The notes under the pieces: generated by a model
Database searches by the model: none
What the model saw: only the letters and a program-made list of their open reading frames with translations
Told to the model about the DNA's origin: nothing
DNA from: Bifidobacterium cuniculi
GTDB taxonomy: Bacteria; Actinomycetota; Actinomycetes; Actinomycetales; Bifidobacteriaceae
Assembly: GCF_000741575.1 (NCBI RefSeq)
Contig: NZ_JGYV01000017.1
Span: 60,338-124,337, forward strand
Direction: 5' to 3'
Length of the DNA: 64,000 bases
Shown: in pieces, positions 13,097 to 22,245 of the stretch
Layout: each line of letters begins with the position of its first letter
Position numbering within the stretch: the first letter of the stretch is position 1
Position numbers and translations under genes: made by a program

Positions 13097-14133
13097 GTGC
13101 CACGGTGCTGAAAGCCACTGGACAGGCGTTGAGCCAGGCCTACCGCCTGGCCCTGCTGGACCTTGACGGCGTGGTGTACTACGGCAAGCAGCCCGTGGAC
13201 CACGCCGCCTCCAGCATCCGCGAAGCGGAACGCCTGGGAATGACCATCGAATACACCACCAACAACTCCTCGCGCATGCAGGCCACCGTGGCGCAGCAGC
13301 TGCGCGGCTTCGGTTTGGACGTGGAGCCCTGGCAGGTGATCACCTCCTCGGTGGTCGCCGCCCGCATGGTGGCACGGCATGTGCCGCAAGGCTCCAAGGT
13401 CCTGGTGCTGGGTGCCGAACACCTGCGTCAGGAGGTGGAACGCCAGGGCCTCAAGGTGACGGACCGTGCCGAGGGCCGGCCGGTTGCCGCCATCCAGGGC
13501 TGGTATCCGGACATGAGCTGGCAGCAGATGGCGCAGGTCGCCTTTGCCGTGGAGGCGGGCGCGCAGTACTTCGTGACCAATCGGGACCTGACAATTCCAC
13601 GCGAGCTCGGCGTGGCACCGGGCTGCGGTTCCATGATCCAGGCGGTCGTCAACGCCACGGGCGTCGAACCCCTGGCGTCGGCAGGCAAGCCGGAATCCGC
13701 GATGTACGACGAGGCGCGCATGCTCGCCGCGCACGACGGCGAGGACATGGTGCCCTGCGAGGCGGCCCTGGCCATCGGCGACCGGCTCGACACGGACATC
13801 GAGGCCGGCAACCGCGGCGGCTACGACTCGCTGCTGGTGCTCACCGGCGTGACCGACCCGGACATCCTGCTGCGTGCCGTTCCCGGGCTGCGTCCCACCT
13901 ACGTGAGCGCGGACCTGCGCGGCCTGAACGTGCCGCAGCCTGCCGTGGAACGCATGCCCGACGGCGACTGGCGCTGCGGCGGCATGACCGCGACCTTCGA
14001 CGGCAGCCGCGTACAGGTGAGCGACAGCGGGAGCATCGACGCGCTGCGCGCCGCCTGCGCCCTGTGCTGGACGCTCATGGACACAGGCACCGACCTGTCC
14101 GGGGTCGAGCTGCCGCAGTTCCGCATCGCCTGA
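13093..14133 (+). CDS. HAD-superfamily phosphatase, NagD/IIA type
   Basis: A 346-residue HAD hydrolase with motif I LLDLDGVVYYG (nucleophile Asp23, acid Asp25), motif II TTNNSSR, a C2-type cap with QGWYPDMSW, and motif IV AIGDRLDTDIEAG. This class includes sugar-phosphate and p-nitrophenyl phosphatases; the true substrate is not deducible. It starts with GTG overlapping the previous stop by 4 nt, and precedes tlyA by 27 bp, an arrangement also known in other actinobacteria near tlyA/nadK/recN. Confidence 0.85.
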   Translation: MSATVLKATGQALSQAYRLALLDLDGVVYYGKQPVDHAASSIREAERLGMTIEYTTNNSSRMQATVAQQLRGFGLDVEPWQVITSSVVAARMVARHVPQGSKVLVLGAEHLRQEVERQGLKVTDRAEGRPVAAIQGWYPDMSWQQMAQVAFAVEAGAQYFVTNRDLTIPRELGVAPGCGSMIQAVVNATGVEPLASAGKPESAMYDEARMLAAHDGEDMVPCEAALAIGDRLDTDIEAGNRGGYDSLLVLTGVTDPDILLRAVPGLRPTYVSADLRGLNVPQPAVERMPDGDWRCGGMTATFDGSRVQVSDSGSIDALRAACALCWTLMDTGTDLSGVELPQFRIA

Positions 14134-14160
14134 CCGGCGGCCGATGGGGGAGAGACTTCG

Positions 14161-14901
14161 ATGAGCGAGCGACTCGATGCGCGCATGGCCGCCGACGGCC
14201 TGGCCAGTTCGCGTACCAACGCCCAGCGGCTGATCCGCGAGGGACTGGTGCGCGTGGACGGCAAGGTCGCGGCCAAGCCTTCCATGAAGGTGGATGCGGG
14301 CATGCGCATCGACGTGCACGACCCCGACGGCTACGTCTCGCGGGGCGCCTACAAGCTGGTAGGCGCCTTCGAGGCCTTCGCCCGGGCCGGACTGCCATCC
14401 CCGGAGGGCCTGCGGTGCCTCGACATCGGCGCTTCCACCGGCGGGTTCTGCGACGTGCTGCTGCGCAGGGGAGCGGCGCAGGTGATTGCCCTGGACGTGG
14501 GCCACGGCCAGCTCGATGCGCGCATCGCCGGCGACGCGCGCATCATCGAGATGAGCGGCACGAACATCCGCGACGTACGGCCCGCGGACCTGTCCTATGC
14601 GCCGCAACTGGTGGTGTCCGATGTCTCCTTCATCTCCCTGACCTACGTGCTGCCCGTCATCGCGCGCATCGCCGCGCAGGGCGCCTGGGTGGTGCTCCTC
14701 GTCAAGCCGCAGTTCGAGGTGGGGCGGGCCGGCCTCGACCGCCACGGCATTGTCGTGGACGCCTCCCTGCGCGAGCAGGCGCTGCACAAGGTCGTCGCGT
14801 GCGCCCGCGACTGCGGGCTGGACGTGGTGGCCACGGCGGATTCGCCCATCGAAGGCACCCATGGCAACCACGAGTACCTGCTGTGTGCCAGGATGCCGTG
14901 A
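14161..14901 (+). CDS. tlyA: TlyA-family rRNA cytidine 2'-O-methyltransferase
   Basis: A 246-residue protein with an N-terminal S4 domain (ERLDARMAADGLASSRTNAQ, residues 3-22, to about residue 60) and an FtsJ-like SAM methyltransferase domain starting with CLDIGASTGGFCDVLLRRG. In mycobacteria TlyA methylates 16S C1409 and 23S C1920 and affects capreomycin susceptibility; the same role is inferred here. GGGAGAG lies just before the start. It is part of the block tlyA, nadK, recN conserved in actinobacteria, although here trkHA is inserted between tlyA and nadK on the other strand. Confidence 0.92.
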   Translation: MSERLDARMAADGLASSRTNAQRLIREGLVRVDGKVAAKPSMKVDAGMRIDVHDPDGYVSRGAYKLVGAFEAFARAGLPSPEGLRCLDIGASTGGFCDVLLRRGAAQVIALDVGHGQLDARIAGDARIIEMSGTNIRDVRPADLSYAPQLVVSDVSFISLTYVLPVIARIAAQGAWVVLLVKPQFEVGRAGLDRHGIVVDASLREQALHKVVACARDCGLDVVATADSPIEGTHGNHEYLLCARMP

Positions 14902-14925
14902 CGGCAAGCCCGCCGCGGCATCGGG

Positions 14926-15576
14926 TCAGCCGCGGATGAAGTGGTCGATCTGGTCCTGCTTGCCCATGATGATCAGTTCGTCGTTGCGATGCAGCTCCAG
15001 GTCGTTCGAGGCGTACTGGAACTCGTGGCCGGGGGACTTGACGCCGACGATGGTGATGCCGTAGCGATCATGGATCTTCGCGTCGCCGATGGTGTATCCG
15101 ACGAACTGCGGGGGCGTGTGGATCTTGACGACGTTGTAGGCGCCTTCGAGCTCGATGTAGTCGAGGTAGTTGCCGGACACCAGATGCCCGACGCGCTTGC
15201 CCGCGTCGGTCTCCGCGTTGATGATGTGCCGTGCGCCGATGCGCTGCAGGATGCGCGCATGTTCCTTGGACACGCTCTTGGCCCAGATGTCCGAGATGCC
15301 GGCGTCCAGAAGGTTGCCGGCGGTGATGACGGATGCCTCCACGCTATCGCCGATGGCCACCACGGCGATGTCGAAATCCGAGGCGTTGAGCTGTTCCAGG
15401 GCGAGCACGTCGGTCATGTCGGCCTGGACCGTGGGAATCTGCGAGCTCCACCGGTTGACGAGTTCGGAATCCTTGTCCACGGCGAGCACGTCCTGGCCCA
15501 TGGCGTCCAGGGTGGTGGCGACGGCGCTGCCGAAGCGGCCCAGTCCCACCACGAGTATGCTGCGGCTCTCTGCCAT
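14926..15576 (-). CDS. TrkA/KtrA-family potassium channel regulator
   Basis: Cytoplasmic gating subunit of a Trk/Ktr potassium transporter. The 216-residue protein has an RCK_N Rossmann domain (VVGLGRFGSAVATTLDAMG, with acidic Asp after VLAV for NAD(H)/ATP ribose binding) and an RCK_C domain (VGYTIGDAKIHDRYGITIVGVK). The start at 15576 is chosen because AAGGAG lies 8 bp upstream; the frame is open 18 codons further. It is downstream of the trkH-like gene in the same operon and convergent with tlyA, only 24 bp away. Confidence 0.9.
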   Translation of the reverse strand: MAESRSILVVGLGRFGSAVATTLDAMGQDVLAVDKDSELVNRWSSQIPTVQADMTDVLALEQLNASDFDIAVVAIGDSVEASVITAGNLLDAGISDIWAKSVSKEHARILQRIGARHIINAETDAGKRVGHLVSGNYLDYIELEGAYNVVKIHTPPQFVGYTIGDAKIHDRYGITIVGVKSPGHEFQYASNDLELHRNDELIIMGKQDQIDHFIRG

Positions 15577-15633
15577 ATGATGAACTCCTTTGTCGGAATG
15601 CGGATGCCTGAAGGGATTGAGGTTGAACATGGC

Positions 15634-17097
15634 TCAGCCCACCACGATCTGGTCGGTGGGGTAGCGCACGACTTCCACCTGGCGAGGCCGGCTCACCGCA
15701 TAGGCGAGGGTCATGGGCCCGAGGCGCCCGACCACCATGCTGGTGGCCAGGATGTACAGGGAGGCAGGGTTGGTCTCCTGGGCCACGCCCACGGAGTAGC
15801 CTCCCAGGCCGAAGGCCGAGCAGGCGTCGAAGAGCGCATGGCTGAAGGAGGCGCCGGTGATGAGCATGAGCGCGATGGAAGCGACCAGCACCAGGGCGAA
15901 GCATGCGGTGGTGATGCTGGTCGCGGTCATGATCACTCGGGTATGGATGCGCCGGTGGAAGGCGTTGACGTCGGTGTGCCCGCTGAAGGCTGCCTTGCAT
16001 ACCAGCAGGATCACCGCGAAAGTGGTCACGCGGATGCCGCCGGCAGTCGACGTGGAGCCGCCGCCGATGAACATGACCACGCTCATGAACACCTTGGTGG
16101 CCTCGCTGACCTGGGGCACCCACGACAGGTCGAAGCCGGAGCTGCGCGGCATGACGGCGGCGACCATGGCGCGGCGCATGCGCGTCTCGACGTCGGCGTC
16201 CTTGAAGAGCGCGGGATTGTCCCATTCGACGGCGAGGAACCAGCAGAGGGATGCCAGGACGATGGCGAAGGTGGTCACGAGGGTCACCTTGGTGTGCAGG
16301 TTCCACCGTCGTACGCCCTGGTGGCGCCGGGCGCAGCGGAAGATGTTGAGGATGACCGGGAACCCGAGGGTGCCGCAGAAGGCGGAGAGCATGATGGGCA
16401 TCCCGACCGCCCAGTTGTTCACGTACAGGCCTGCGCCGTCGGGCGTGAAGCCGGCGTTGTTGTATGCCATGACCGCGAAGAAGAGCGACTCCCAGAGCGT
16501 GCTGCCGACGTTGCCGTTGTTGACGTGGAAGAGCCCGGGGAAGAGGGCGCCGAAGGTGATGGCCTCGATGACGAAGGTGGTGGTGAGCACCACGGCGAGC
16601 ACGCCGCGGATCTCGCTGAGCTTGTTGGTGCCCAGCTCGCTGGCGGTGAGCAGCCGTTGCGTGGCCTTGAGGTGGTGGTTGACGGCGAGCGCGATCATCG
16701 AGGCGAAGGTCATGACGCCCAGTCCGCCCATCTGCACCGATATGATGAGGACGAGCTGGCCGAACATGGACCAGTGTGTGGTGGTGTTCACGATGGAGAT
16801 GCCGCAGGTCGACAGCGCGGACACTGCGGTGAAGAACGCGGTCGAGAAGCTGGTCTTCTGCCCGGCGTGCGTCGCGGCCGGCAGCAGCAGCATCGAGGTG
16901 GAGAGCACGACCAGGGTCAGGAAGTAGATGATGGTCAGTCGGCCGGGATGCGAATTGATGCGGTAGGACAGTGAGCGCCTGAGCGGTTGGCGTTCCTCGG
17001 TGGCGGCCTTCTCGAAGGTGTCGCCCGAGAACCACCAGCCGTAGCCTCTCGAAGCGTCGCTGTTCGACGCGGACTCGTCGAACAGGAGATGCGCCAT
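15634..17097 (-). CDS. TrkH/KtrB-family potassium uptake membrane subunit
   Basis: Integral membrane ion-conducting subunit, 487 residues from the ATG behind GGGAGG. It has multiple hydrophobic helices and the four-fold M1-P-M2 pattern with filter-like TCGIS, NNAGFTPDGAG, GGGSTSTAGGIR and FGLGGYSVG segments. It begins with a cytoplasmic tail of about 50 residues rather than directly with a helix. It sits 57 bp upstream of its regulator on the same strand. It probably serves potassium homeostasis and osmotic adaptation. Confidence 0.92.
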   Translation of the reverse strand: MAHLLFDESASNSDASRGYGWWFSGDTFEKAATEERQPLRRSLSYRINSHPGRLTIIYFLTLVVLSTSMLLLPAATHAGQKTSFSTAFFTAVSALSTCGISIVNTTTHWSMFGQLVLIISVQMGGLGVMTFASMIALAVNHHLKATQRLLTASELGTNKLSEIRGVLAVVLTTTFVIEAITFGALFPGLFHVNNGNVGSTLWESLFFAVMAYNNAGFTPDGAGLYVNNWAVGMPIMLSAFCGTLGFPVILNIFRCARRHQGVRRWNLHTKVTLVTTFAIVLASLCWFLAVEWDNPALFKDADVETRMRRAMVAAVMPRSSGFDLSWVPQVSEATKVFMSVVMFIGGGSTSTAGGIRVTTFAVILLVCKAAFSGHTDVNAFHRRIHTRVIMTATSITTACFALVLVASIALMLITGASFSHALFDACSAFGLGGYSVGVAQETNPASLYILATSMVVGRLGPMTLAYAVSRPRQVEVVRYPTDQIVVG

Positions 17098-17239
17098 GGC
17101 TGCCTCCCGTACTTGGACCGATGGACGGATTACCACACCATTGTAGGGGTGCGAGTGACTTTGTGCGCCCATTCAGCCGCCAACGGCAACGCATGTATTA
17201 GTATGGACGCGAACACGATCCGGTAAGGAAGGGGTTGTG

Positions 17240-18148
17240 ATGGAAACCAACCGACGGGCGACGGTGGTCACGCATGCCAGGCTCATGCGTGACGGCAACG
17301 TCGTGGAGTCCGCGATCCGCCAGCTGTGCGAGGCCGGCTTCGACGTGGATGTCGTGGACAATGTCGATGCCCCTGGTTTCGGACGCCCCTCCCCGACGGT
17401 GTCCGAGGACACGGAGATCGTGGTGGTGCTGGGAGGCGACGGCACCATCCTGAGAGCAGCCGAGCTGGTCCACTGCACCAACGTGCCCATCATCGGCATC
17501 AATATGGGGCACGTGGGCTTCCTGGCCGAGTTCGAGAGCTTCCAGATGGACGAGGCCATTGCGCGCATCGCCGCGCGCGACTATACCATCGACGAACGCA
17601 TGATCGCGCACGTCGACGTGTGGCTGCCCGGCGAGGACACGCCACTGGGGGACTGGGCCCTGAACGACATCACCATCGAACGTGCCGACCGGGGCAAGAT
17701 GATCGGCATGTCCATCGGCGTCGACGGCGTGGCCATGAGCTCATTCGGGTGCGACGGACTGATCGTGTCGACACCGACCGGTTCGACCGCCTATGCCTTC
17801 TCCGCCGGCGGTCCCGTCATCTGGCCGGACGTGGAGGCCCTGCTGATGGTGCCGCTTGCGGCGCATGCCCTGTTCGCGCGCCCCATCGTCATCGGGTCGG
17901 GCTCCACCATGCAGTTCCGCATCGACGAGGATTCGACCGCCGACGGCTGGATCTGCTGCGACGGGCGCCGCCAGCGTGCCCTGCCGAAGGGCGCCCGCAT
18001 CGACGTGCGCCAATCCTCGGACCGGTTGAGGTTGGCCCGGCTGAGCGACGCGCCGTTCACCAACCGACTCGTGACCAAGTTCAACCTGCCCGTGGTCGGA
18101 TGGCGCGACCTGCACGCCGCCGCACCGCACGCCCGCAAGCAATCCTGA
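17240..18148 (+). CDS. nadK: NAD kinase
   Basis: Phosphorylates NAD to NADP. The 302-residue protein has the diagnostic Gly-Gly-Asp-Gly-Thr at residues 65-69, an NDITIERADRGKMI segment and the C-terminal TPTGSTAYAFSAGGP motif. GGAAGGGG precedes the start; a GTG one codon upstream is less well spaced. It lies immediately upstream of recN, the usual actinobacterial pair. Confidence 0.94.
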   Translation: METNRRATVVTHARLMRDGNVVESAIRQLCEAGFDVDVVDNVDAPGFGRPSPTVSEDTEIVVVLGGDGTILRAAELVHCTNVPIIGINMGHVGFLAEFESFQMDEAIARIAARDYTIDERMIAHVDVWLPGEDTPLGDWALNDITIERADRGKMIGMSIGVDGVAMSSFGCDGLIVSTPTGSTAYAFSAGGPVIWPDVEALLMVPLAAHALFARPIVIGSGSTMQFRIDEDSTADGWICCDGRRQRALPKGARIDVRQSSDRLRLARLSDAPFTNRLVTKFNLPVVGWRDLHAAAPHARKQS

Positions 18149-18162
18149 AGGACCGCGATACC

Positions 18163-19875
18163 TTGCTCGAAGAACTCGAAGTCCATGACCTCGGCCCCAT
18201 CCATGAGGCACGTCTCGAACCCGCCGTCGGCATGACCGCCATCACGGGCGAGACCGGGGCCGGCAAGTCCATGCTGCTCAACGCCATCCGGCTCATCTCG
18301 GGGAATGCCGCCGATGCGGCCCGCGTCTCACCGGGCGCGGATGCGGCGTGGGCGCAGGGCGTGTTCGCCGTAGGGCAGGACCCCATCCTGGAGGGCGTGC
18401 TGGAGGAAGCCGGCGTCGAGGTACAGGACGGGGAGCTCTTCGTGTCACGCAGGGTACCCGCCAAGGGACGGTCGCGTGCGGTGGCGTGTGGGCGGACCGT
18501 GCCGCGCGCCGTCCTGGCCGAGCTGAGCCGTCGCCTCATCACCATCCACGGGCAAAGCGACCAGTTGCACATCGCTTCGGCGGCACGCCAGCGCGAAGTG
18601 CTCGACGGCTATGCCCAAGACGATGCCGAACGCGAGGCCTATGCACATGCCTGGCAGGAGCTGCGTGACATCGAAGGTCGCCTGGAACGACTGGAACGCC
18701 AGGAGGCCGGCATGCGCCAGCAGGCGGACTACCTGACGGAGTCGATCGCGCGCATCGACCGGGTCGATCCCCATGCGGACGAGCTCGACGAGCTCAAGGC
18801 GCGCCGCGACCGCATCGAACATGCGGCACAGATCGCCGAAGGCGTCCAACGCGCCGTGCTGGCCCTGGACGGCAGCGGGGAGGGAGACCTGCCCGGTGTG
18901 GCGGACAAGGTCGGCGATGCGGTGCACGCACTGCGCGCCATCCGGCTGGATGGCATGTTCGACGAGGACATCGCACGTCTCGAAGCGGCTGCCGAGGAGA
19001 TCCGCGACGTATCCTACTCATTGGCGTCGCATATCGACGACGAGGTGGGGGAACGCGATCTGGACACCATCAACGGGCGCATCCACGACCTCGACGAACT
19101 GGCACGCCGATGGGGGCCGACGCTCAGGGACGTGATCGCATGGCGCGACCAGGCCCGCTTCGACCTGGAGGACCTGGACGCATCCCCGGAAAAGATGGCC
19201 GAACTGCAGACGCTGCGCACCAAGGCGCTCGACCGGGCACGCCGTGCCGCGGCCGTGCTGTCCAAGGCGCGCATGGCGGCAGCCAAGACGCTGTCCGGCG
19301 CGGTGGACGGCGAACTGGGGAACCTGTCGATGCCGGGCGCTTCCTTCCATGTGGACGTGCATCCCCGCCAGGGGGCGGATGCCCTGGACGCCCACGGCTG
19401 CGACGACATCGCCTTCATGTTCCGTCCCTTCCCGAACGCCAAGCCCATGCCCATGGCCAGGAGCGCCTCCGGCGGCGAACTGAGCCGCCTCATGCTCGCC
19501 ATGGAGCTCTCCCTCGCCGCGCGGGACACGGCAGACGGCGACCGGACCCCCATGACCTTCATCTTCGACGAGGTGGATGCCGGCGTCGGCGGCGTCGCCG
19601 GCGCGGAACTCGGGCACCGCCTGGCGATGCTCGCCACGCATGCGCAGGTCATCGTCGTCACCCACCTGCCCCAGGTCGCTTCCTGGGCCGACGTCCAGTA
19701 CGTGGTCGGCAAGGCCGACGAAGCCGGATTCACCCGGACCCACGTACGCCAGGTCGACGGCGACGAGCGTGCCATGGAGATCGCCCGCATGCTCTCGGGC
19801 AGCGATTCGGAAACCTCCCTGGACCATGCCCGCGAACTGCTGGCGTCTTCGACGCTCGCGAAGGAGGGACAGTGA
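18163..19875 (+). CDS. recN: DNA repair protein RecN
   Basis: SMC-like ATPase that acts at double-strand breaks. The 570-residue protein has Walker A GETGAGKS (residues 29-36), an internal coiled coil (about residues 150-370), the ABC signature SASGGELSRLMLA, and Walker B FIFDEVDAGVGG. The start is inferred to be the TTG at 18163, giving the family N-terminus LLEELEVHDLG, with GAAGGA about 10 bp upstream. The frame is open much further upstream inside nadK, but that is out-of-frame overlap. Confidence 0.92.
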   Translation: MLEELEVHDLGPIHEARLEPAVGMTAITGETGAGKSMLLNAIRLISGNAADAARVSPGADAAWAQGVFAVGQDPILEGVLEEAGVEVQDGELFVSRRVPAKGRSRAVACGRTVPRAVLAELSRRLITIHGQSDQLHIASAARQREVLDGYAQDDAEREAYAHAWQELRDIEGRLERLERQEAGMRQQADYLTESIARIDRVDPHADELDELKARRDRIEHAAQIAEGVQRAVLALDGSGEGDLPGVADKVGDAVHALRAIRLDGMFDEDIARLEAAAEEIRDVSYSLASHIDDEVGERDLDTINGRIHDLDELARRWGPTLRDVIAWRDQARFDLEDLDASPEKMAELQTLRTKALDRARRAAAVLSKARMAAAKTLSGAVDGELGNLSMPGASFHVDVHPRQGADALDAHGCDDIAFMFRPFPNAKPMPMARSASGGELSRLMLAMELSLAARDTADGDRTPMTFIFDEVDAGVGGVAGAELGHRLAMLATHAQVIVVTHLPQVASWADVQYVVGKADEAGFTRTHVRQVDGDERAMEIARMLSGSDSETSLDHARELLASSTLAKEGQ

Positions 19876-19880
19876 CCGCC

Positions 19881-20537
19881 ATGAACGCCGGCACCGCGGC
19901 GATCTTCGACCTGGACGGCACCCTGCTCGACTCGATGGGCGTCTGGGACCGCGTGGACACCGAGTTCCTGGCACGCCGGGGCCTCGACGTGCCGTCAGAC
20001 TACATGGAGACCATCGCCGCCATGCAGTTCCGTGACATCGCCACCTACACCATCGAACGGTTCGATCTGGTGGGGGAGCGCGAAGAGGACCTCATGGACG
20101 AATGGACCCGACTGGCCCTGCACGACTACACGACCATGGTGGAACCGAAGGCCGGCGCCCTCGACTACCTGCACCATCTGAGGGATACCGGCGCGAAACT
20201 GGCGGTGGCGACTTCCATGATGCCGCAGCTGCGCGGCCCGGCACTCGAGCATGCCGGCATGGCCGACCTGTTCGACGCGGTGGTCGGCGTGGAGGAAGTG
20301 GCCCACGGCAAACAGGACCCCGACATCTACCTGGAAGCGGCAGCCCGGTGCGGCGTCGACGCCACGCAGTGCACCGTGTTCGAGGACATCCTTCCCGGCA
20401 TCGAGTCCGCGAGGCGCGCCGGCATGCAGGCCTGGGGCGTGCAGGACGACTCCTCGCGGCGACAGTGGCGCCGCATCTGCGAGGTCGCGGACGGGGTGCT
20501 GTCCGATTTCACGCAGGCACCGCGTGCCCTGCGCTGA
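19881..20537 (+). CDS. HAD-superfamily hydrolase, beta-phosphoglucomutase-like
   Basis: A 218-residue HAD protein with motif I AAIFDLDGTLLDSMGVW, a helical cap, motif II VATSMM, and motif III/IV HGKQDPDIYLEAA and FEDILPGIESARRAG. This fits the phosphatase/phosphoglucomutase subfamily acting on small sugar or nucleotide phosphates; substrate unknown. Two starts are possible: a GTG overlapping recN at 19872, very close to AAGGAGGG, or the ATG at 19881. A long palindrome follows the stop. Confidence 0.82.
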   Translation: MNAGTAAIFDLDGTLLDSMGVWDRVDTEFLARRGLDVPSDYMETIAAMQFRDIATYTIERFDLVGEREEDLMDEWTRLALHDYTTMVEPKAGALDYLHHLRDTGAKLAVATSMMPQLRGPALEHAGMADLFDAVVGVEEVAHGKQDPDIYLEAAARCGVDATQCTVFEDILPGIESARRAGMQAWGVQDDSSRRQWRRICEVADGVLSDFTQAPRALR

Positions 20538-20543
20538 CGTGCC

Positions 20544-20617
20544 GCGCAATCGGATATGGGAAGGCCCCGGCACGCCGTCTCGACGGCGTGCCGGGGCCTT
20601 CCCATATCCGATTGCGC
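20544..20617. terminator. Bidirectional terminator, 36-bp near-perfect palindrome
   Basis: Arms 20544-20579 and 20582-20617 are exact reverse complements with a two-base centre. The structure lies between the convergent HAD gene and thrC, beginning 7 bp after one stop and ending 2 bp before the other. The centre is GC-rich and both flanks are A/T-containing, as expected for a shared two-way terminator. Confidence 0.8.
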
Positions 20618-20618
20618 C

Positions 20619-22106
20619 TTAGATGTTGCCGGCGCACTGCTCCACGTAGTGGCCCATGTCGGACACCTCCACGCAGTCGCGGAACCGCACGGGTGCCTCG
20701 TCAAGCTCGCGCAGCATCGGCGGCACCGTGGTGCCGGTGGCTTCGCTGAGTCCGTCCATGCACTCGAAATCGGTGCCGTCGGACTCCAGGCCCAGCGCCT
20801 CGTTGACCGTGCGCGGGAACTTGTACGGGCTGGCGGTGCTCAGCAGCACGCGCGGCGTGCCCGGTTCGGCCGGCATCTGCGTCATCACGAAGTAGCCGCA
20901 GGCGGTATGCGGATCGAGCACGTAGCCGTGGTCCTTCCAGCAGTCGGCGATCATCCGGGAGACCTGCGCCTCGTCGGCCCATCCCGTCGCGAACAGTTCG
21001 CGGATGCGCATCAGCAGCTGCGGCGGCACCTCGTAGGCACCCCACTGACTGAGGTCGTTCATCAGGTAGGTGACCAGGCGCGGATCCTTCTCGCTCATGT
21101 AGTACAGCATGCGCTCCAGGTTCGAGGAGACCAGGATGTCCATCGACGGGGAAGTCGTCTCGTAGAACGGGCGCTTGCGGTTGTACGTGCCCGTGGTCAG
21201 GAAGTCGAACAGCACGTTGTTGCGGTCGGAGGCCACCACCAGCTGGCGCACCGGCAGGCCGAGCATCTTCGCGTAGTAGCCGGCCAGCACGTCGCCGAAG
21301 TTGCCCGTCGGCACCACGAAGTCCACCTCGTCGCCCACGTTGATGGCCTGCCGCTCCAGCAGCTGCGCATACGCGGAGAAGTAATAGACGACCTGCGGCA
21401 CCAGGCGGCCCACGTTGATGGAGTTCGCCGAGGACAGCACCACATGGTCCTCCTGCGCGATGCACGCATTGAGCTCGGTGTCGGCGAAGATCTCCTTGAC
21501 AGTCGACTGCGCGTCGTCGAAATTGCCCCTGACCGCGCACACGTGCACGTTGTCGCCGGACTGCGTGGTCATCTGCAGTTCCTGCACCTTGCTGACACGT
21601 CCCTCGGGATAGAAGACGGTGATGCCGGTACCCGGAGCATCAGCGAAGCCCGCGAGCGCCGCCTTGCCCGTGTCGCCGGACGTGGCCGTGACGATCATGA
21701 TCCTCTCGTCCGCGTCGCCGTCGGCAGGCGTGGTACGCGCCATGAACCGCGGCAGGATCTGCAGGGCCACGTCCTTGAAGGCGCAGGTGGGGCCGTGGAA
21801 CAGCTCCATCACGTAGTCGTCACCCAACGGCTTGAGGGGGGTGATGCGCTCGTCATCCCATTGCGCACCGTAGGCCTCGGCAATGCATTCCCCCAGCTCC
21901 TGCGCGGTGAAGTCGGGCAGCAGCAGACCCAGCACGTCCTGCGCGATCTGCTGGTAGGTCTTGCCCTGCAGGGTGGCGATGTCCACCTTGCTCTCGCCGA
22001 GCTGGTCGGTCACGAACAGGCCGCCGTCGTCGGCGATGCCCTTGCGGATGGCCTGCTTGGATGTCAGGGCGTCGTCCGTGCCCCGGGTGCTGTGGAAGGT
22101 AGTCAC
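20619..22106 (-). CDS. thrC: Threonine synthase
   Basis: PLP enzyme converting O-phosphohomoserine to threonine. The 495-residue length and the PLP-lysine motif FHGPTCAFKD (Lys111) match the long ThrC class. It also shows TSGDTGKAAL for phosphate binding and VPTGNFGDVLAGYYAKMLG. It is on the minus strand, divergent from proA and convergent with the HAD gene. The expected start MTTFHSTRG is used. The 139 bp between it and proA show no attenuator or riboswitch that I can recognise. Confidence 0.94.
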   Translation of the reverse strand: MTTFHSTRGTDDALTSKQAIRKGIADDGGLFVTDQLGESKVDIATLQGKTYQQIAQDVLGLLLPDFTAQELGECIAEAYGAQWDDERITPLKPLGDDYVMELFHGPTCAFKDVALQILPRFMARTTPADGDADERIMIVTATSGDTGKAALAGFADAPGTGITVFYPEGRVSKVQELQMTTQSGDNVHVCAVRGNFDDAQSTVKEIFADTELNACIAQEDHVVLSSANSINVGRLVPQVVYYFSAYAQLLERQAINVGDEVDFVVPTGNFGDVLAGYYAKMLGLPVRQLVVASDRNNVLFDFLTTGTYNRKRPFYETTSPSMDILVSSNLERMLYYMSEKDPRLVTYLMNDLSQWGAYEVPPQLLMRIRELFATGWADEAQVSRMIADCWKDHGYVLDPHTACGYFVMTQMPAEPGTPRVLLSTASPYKFPRTVNEALGLESDGTDFECMDGLSEATGTTVPPMLRELDEAPVRFRDCVEVSDMGHYVEQCAGNI

Positions 22107-22245
22107 TCTTCTCGATCCTTACCGAAATGTCGTACGGATGTTGCGCCACCCAGTGTACCGGCACAGGGGGTCGTGCAGGCAGGGGGCGTCCGTGCTGTGG
22201 GATGCCCCGCCGGCGGTGTAGGCGCTCTCGGCTAAGGTGCTCACT

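Noticed and set aside
22107..22245. Riboswitch or threonine attenuator between thrC and proA
   Set aside because: No leader peptide with repeated Thr codons and no terminator/antiterminator pair is apparent on the minus strand.
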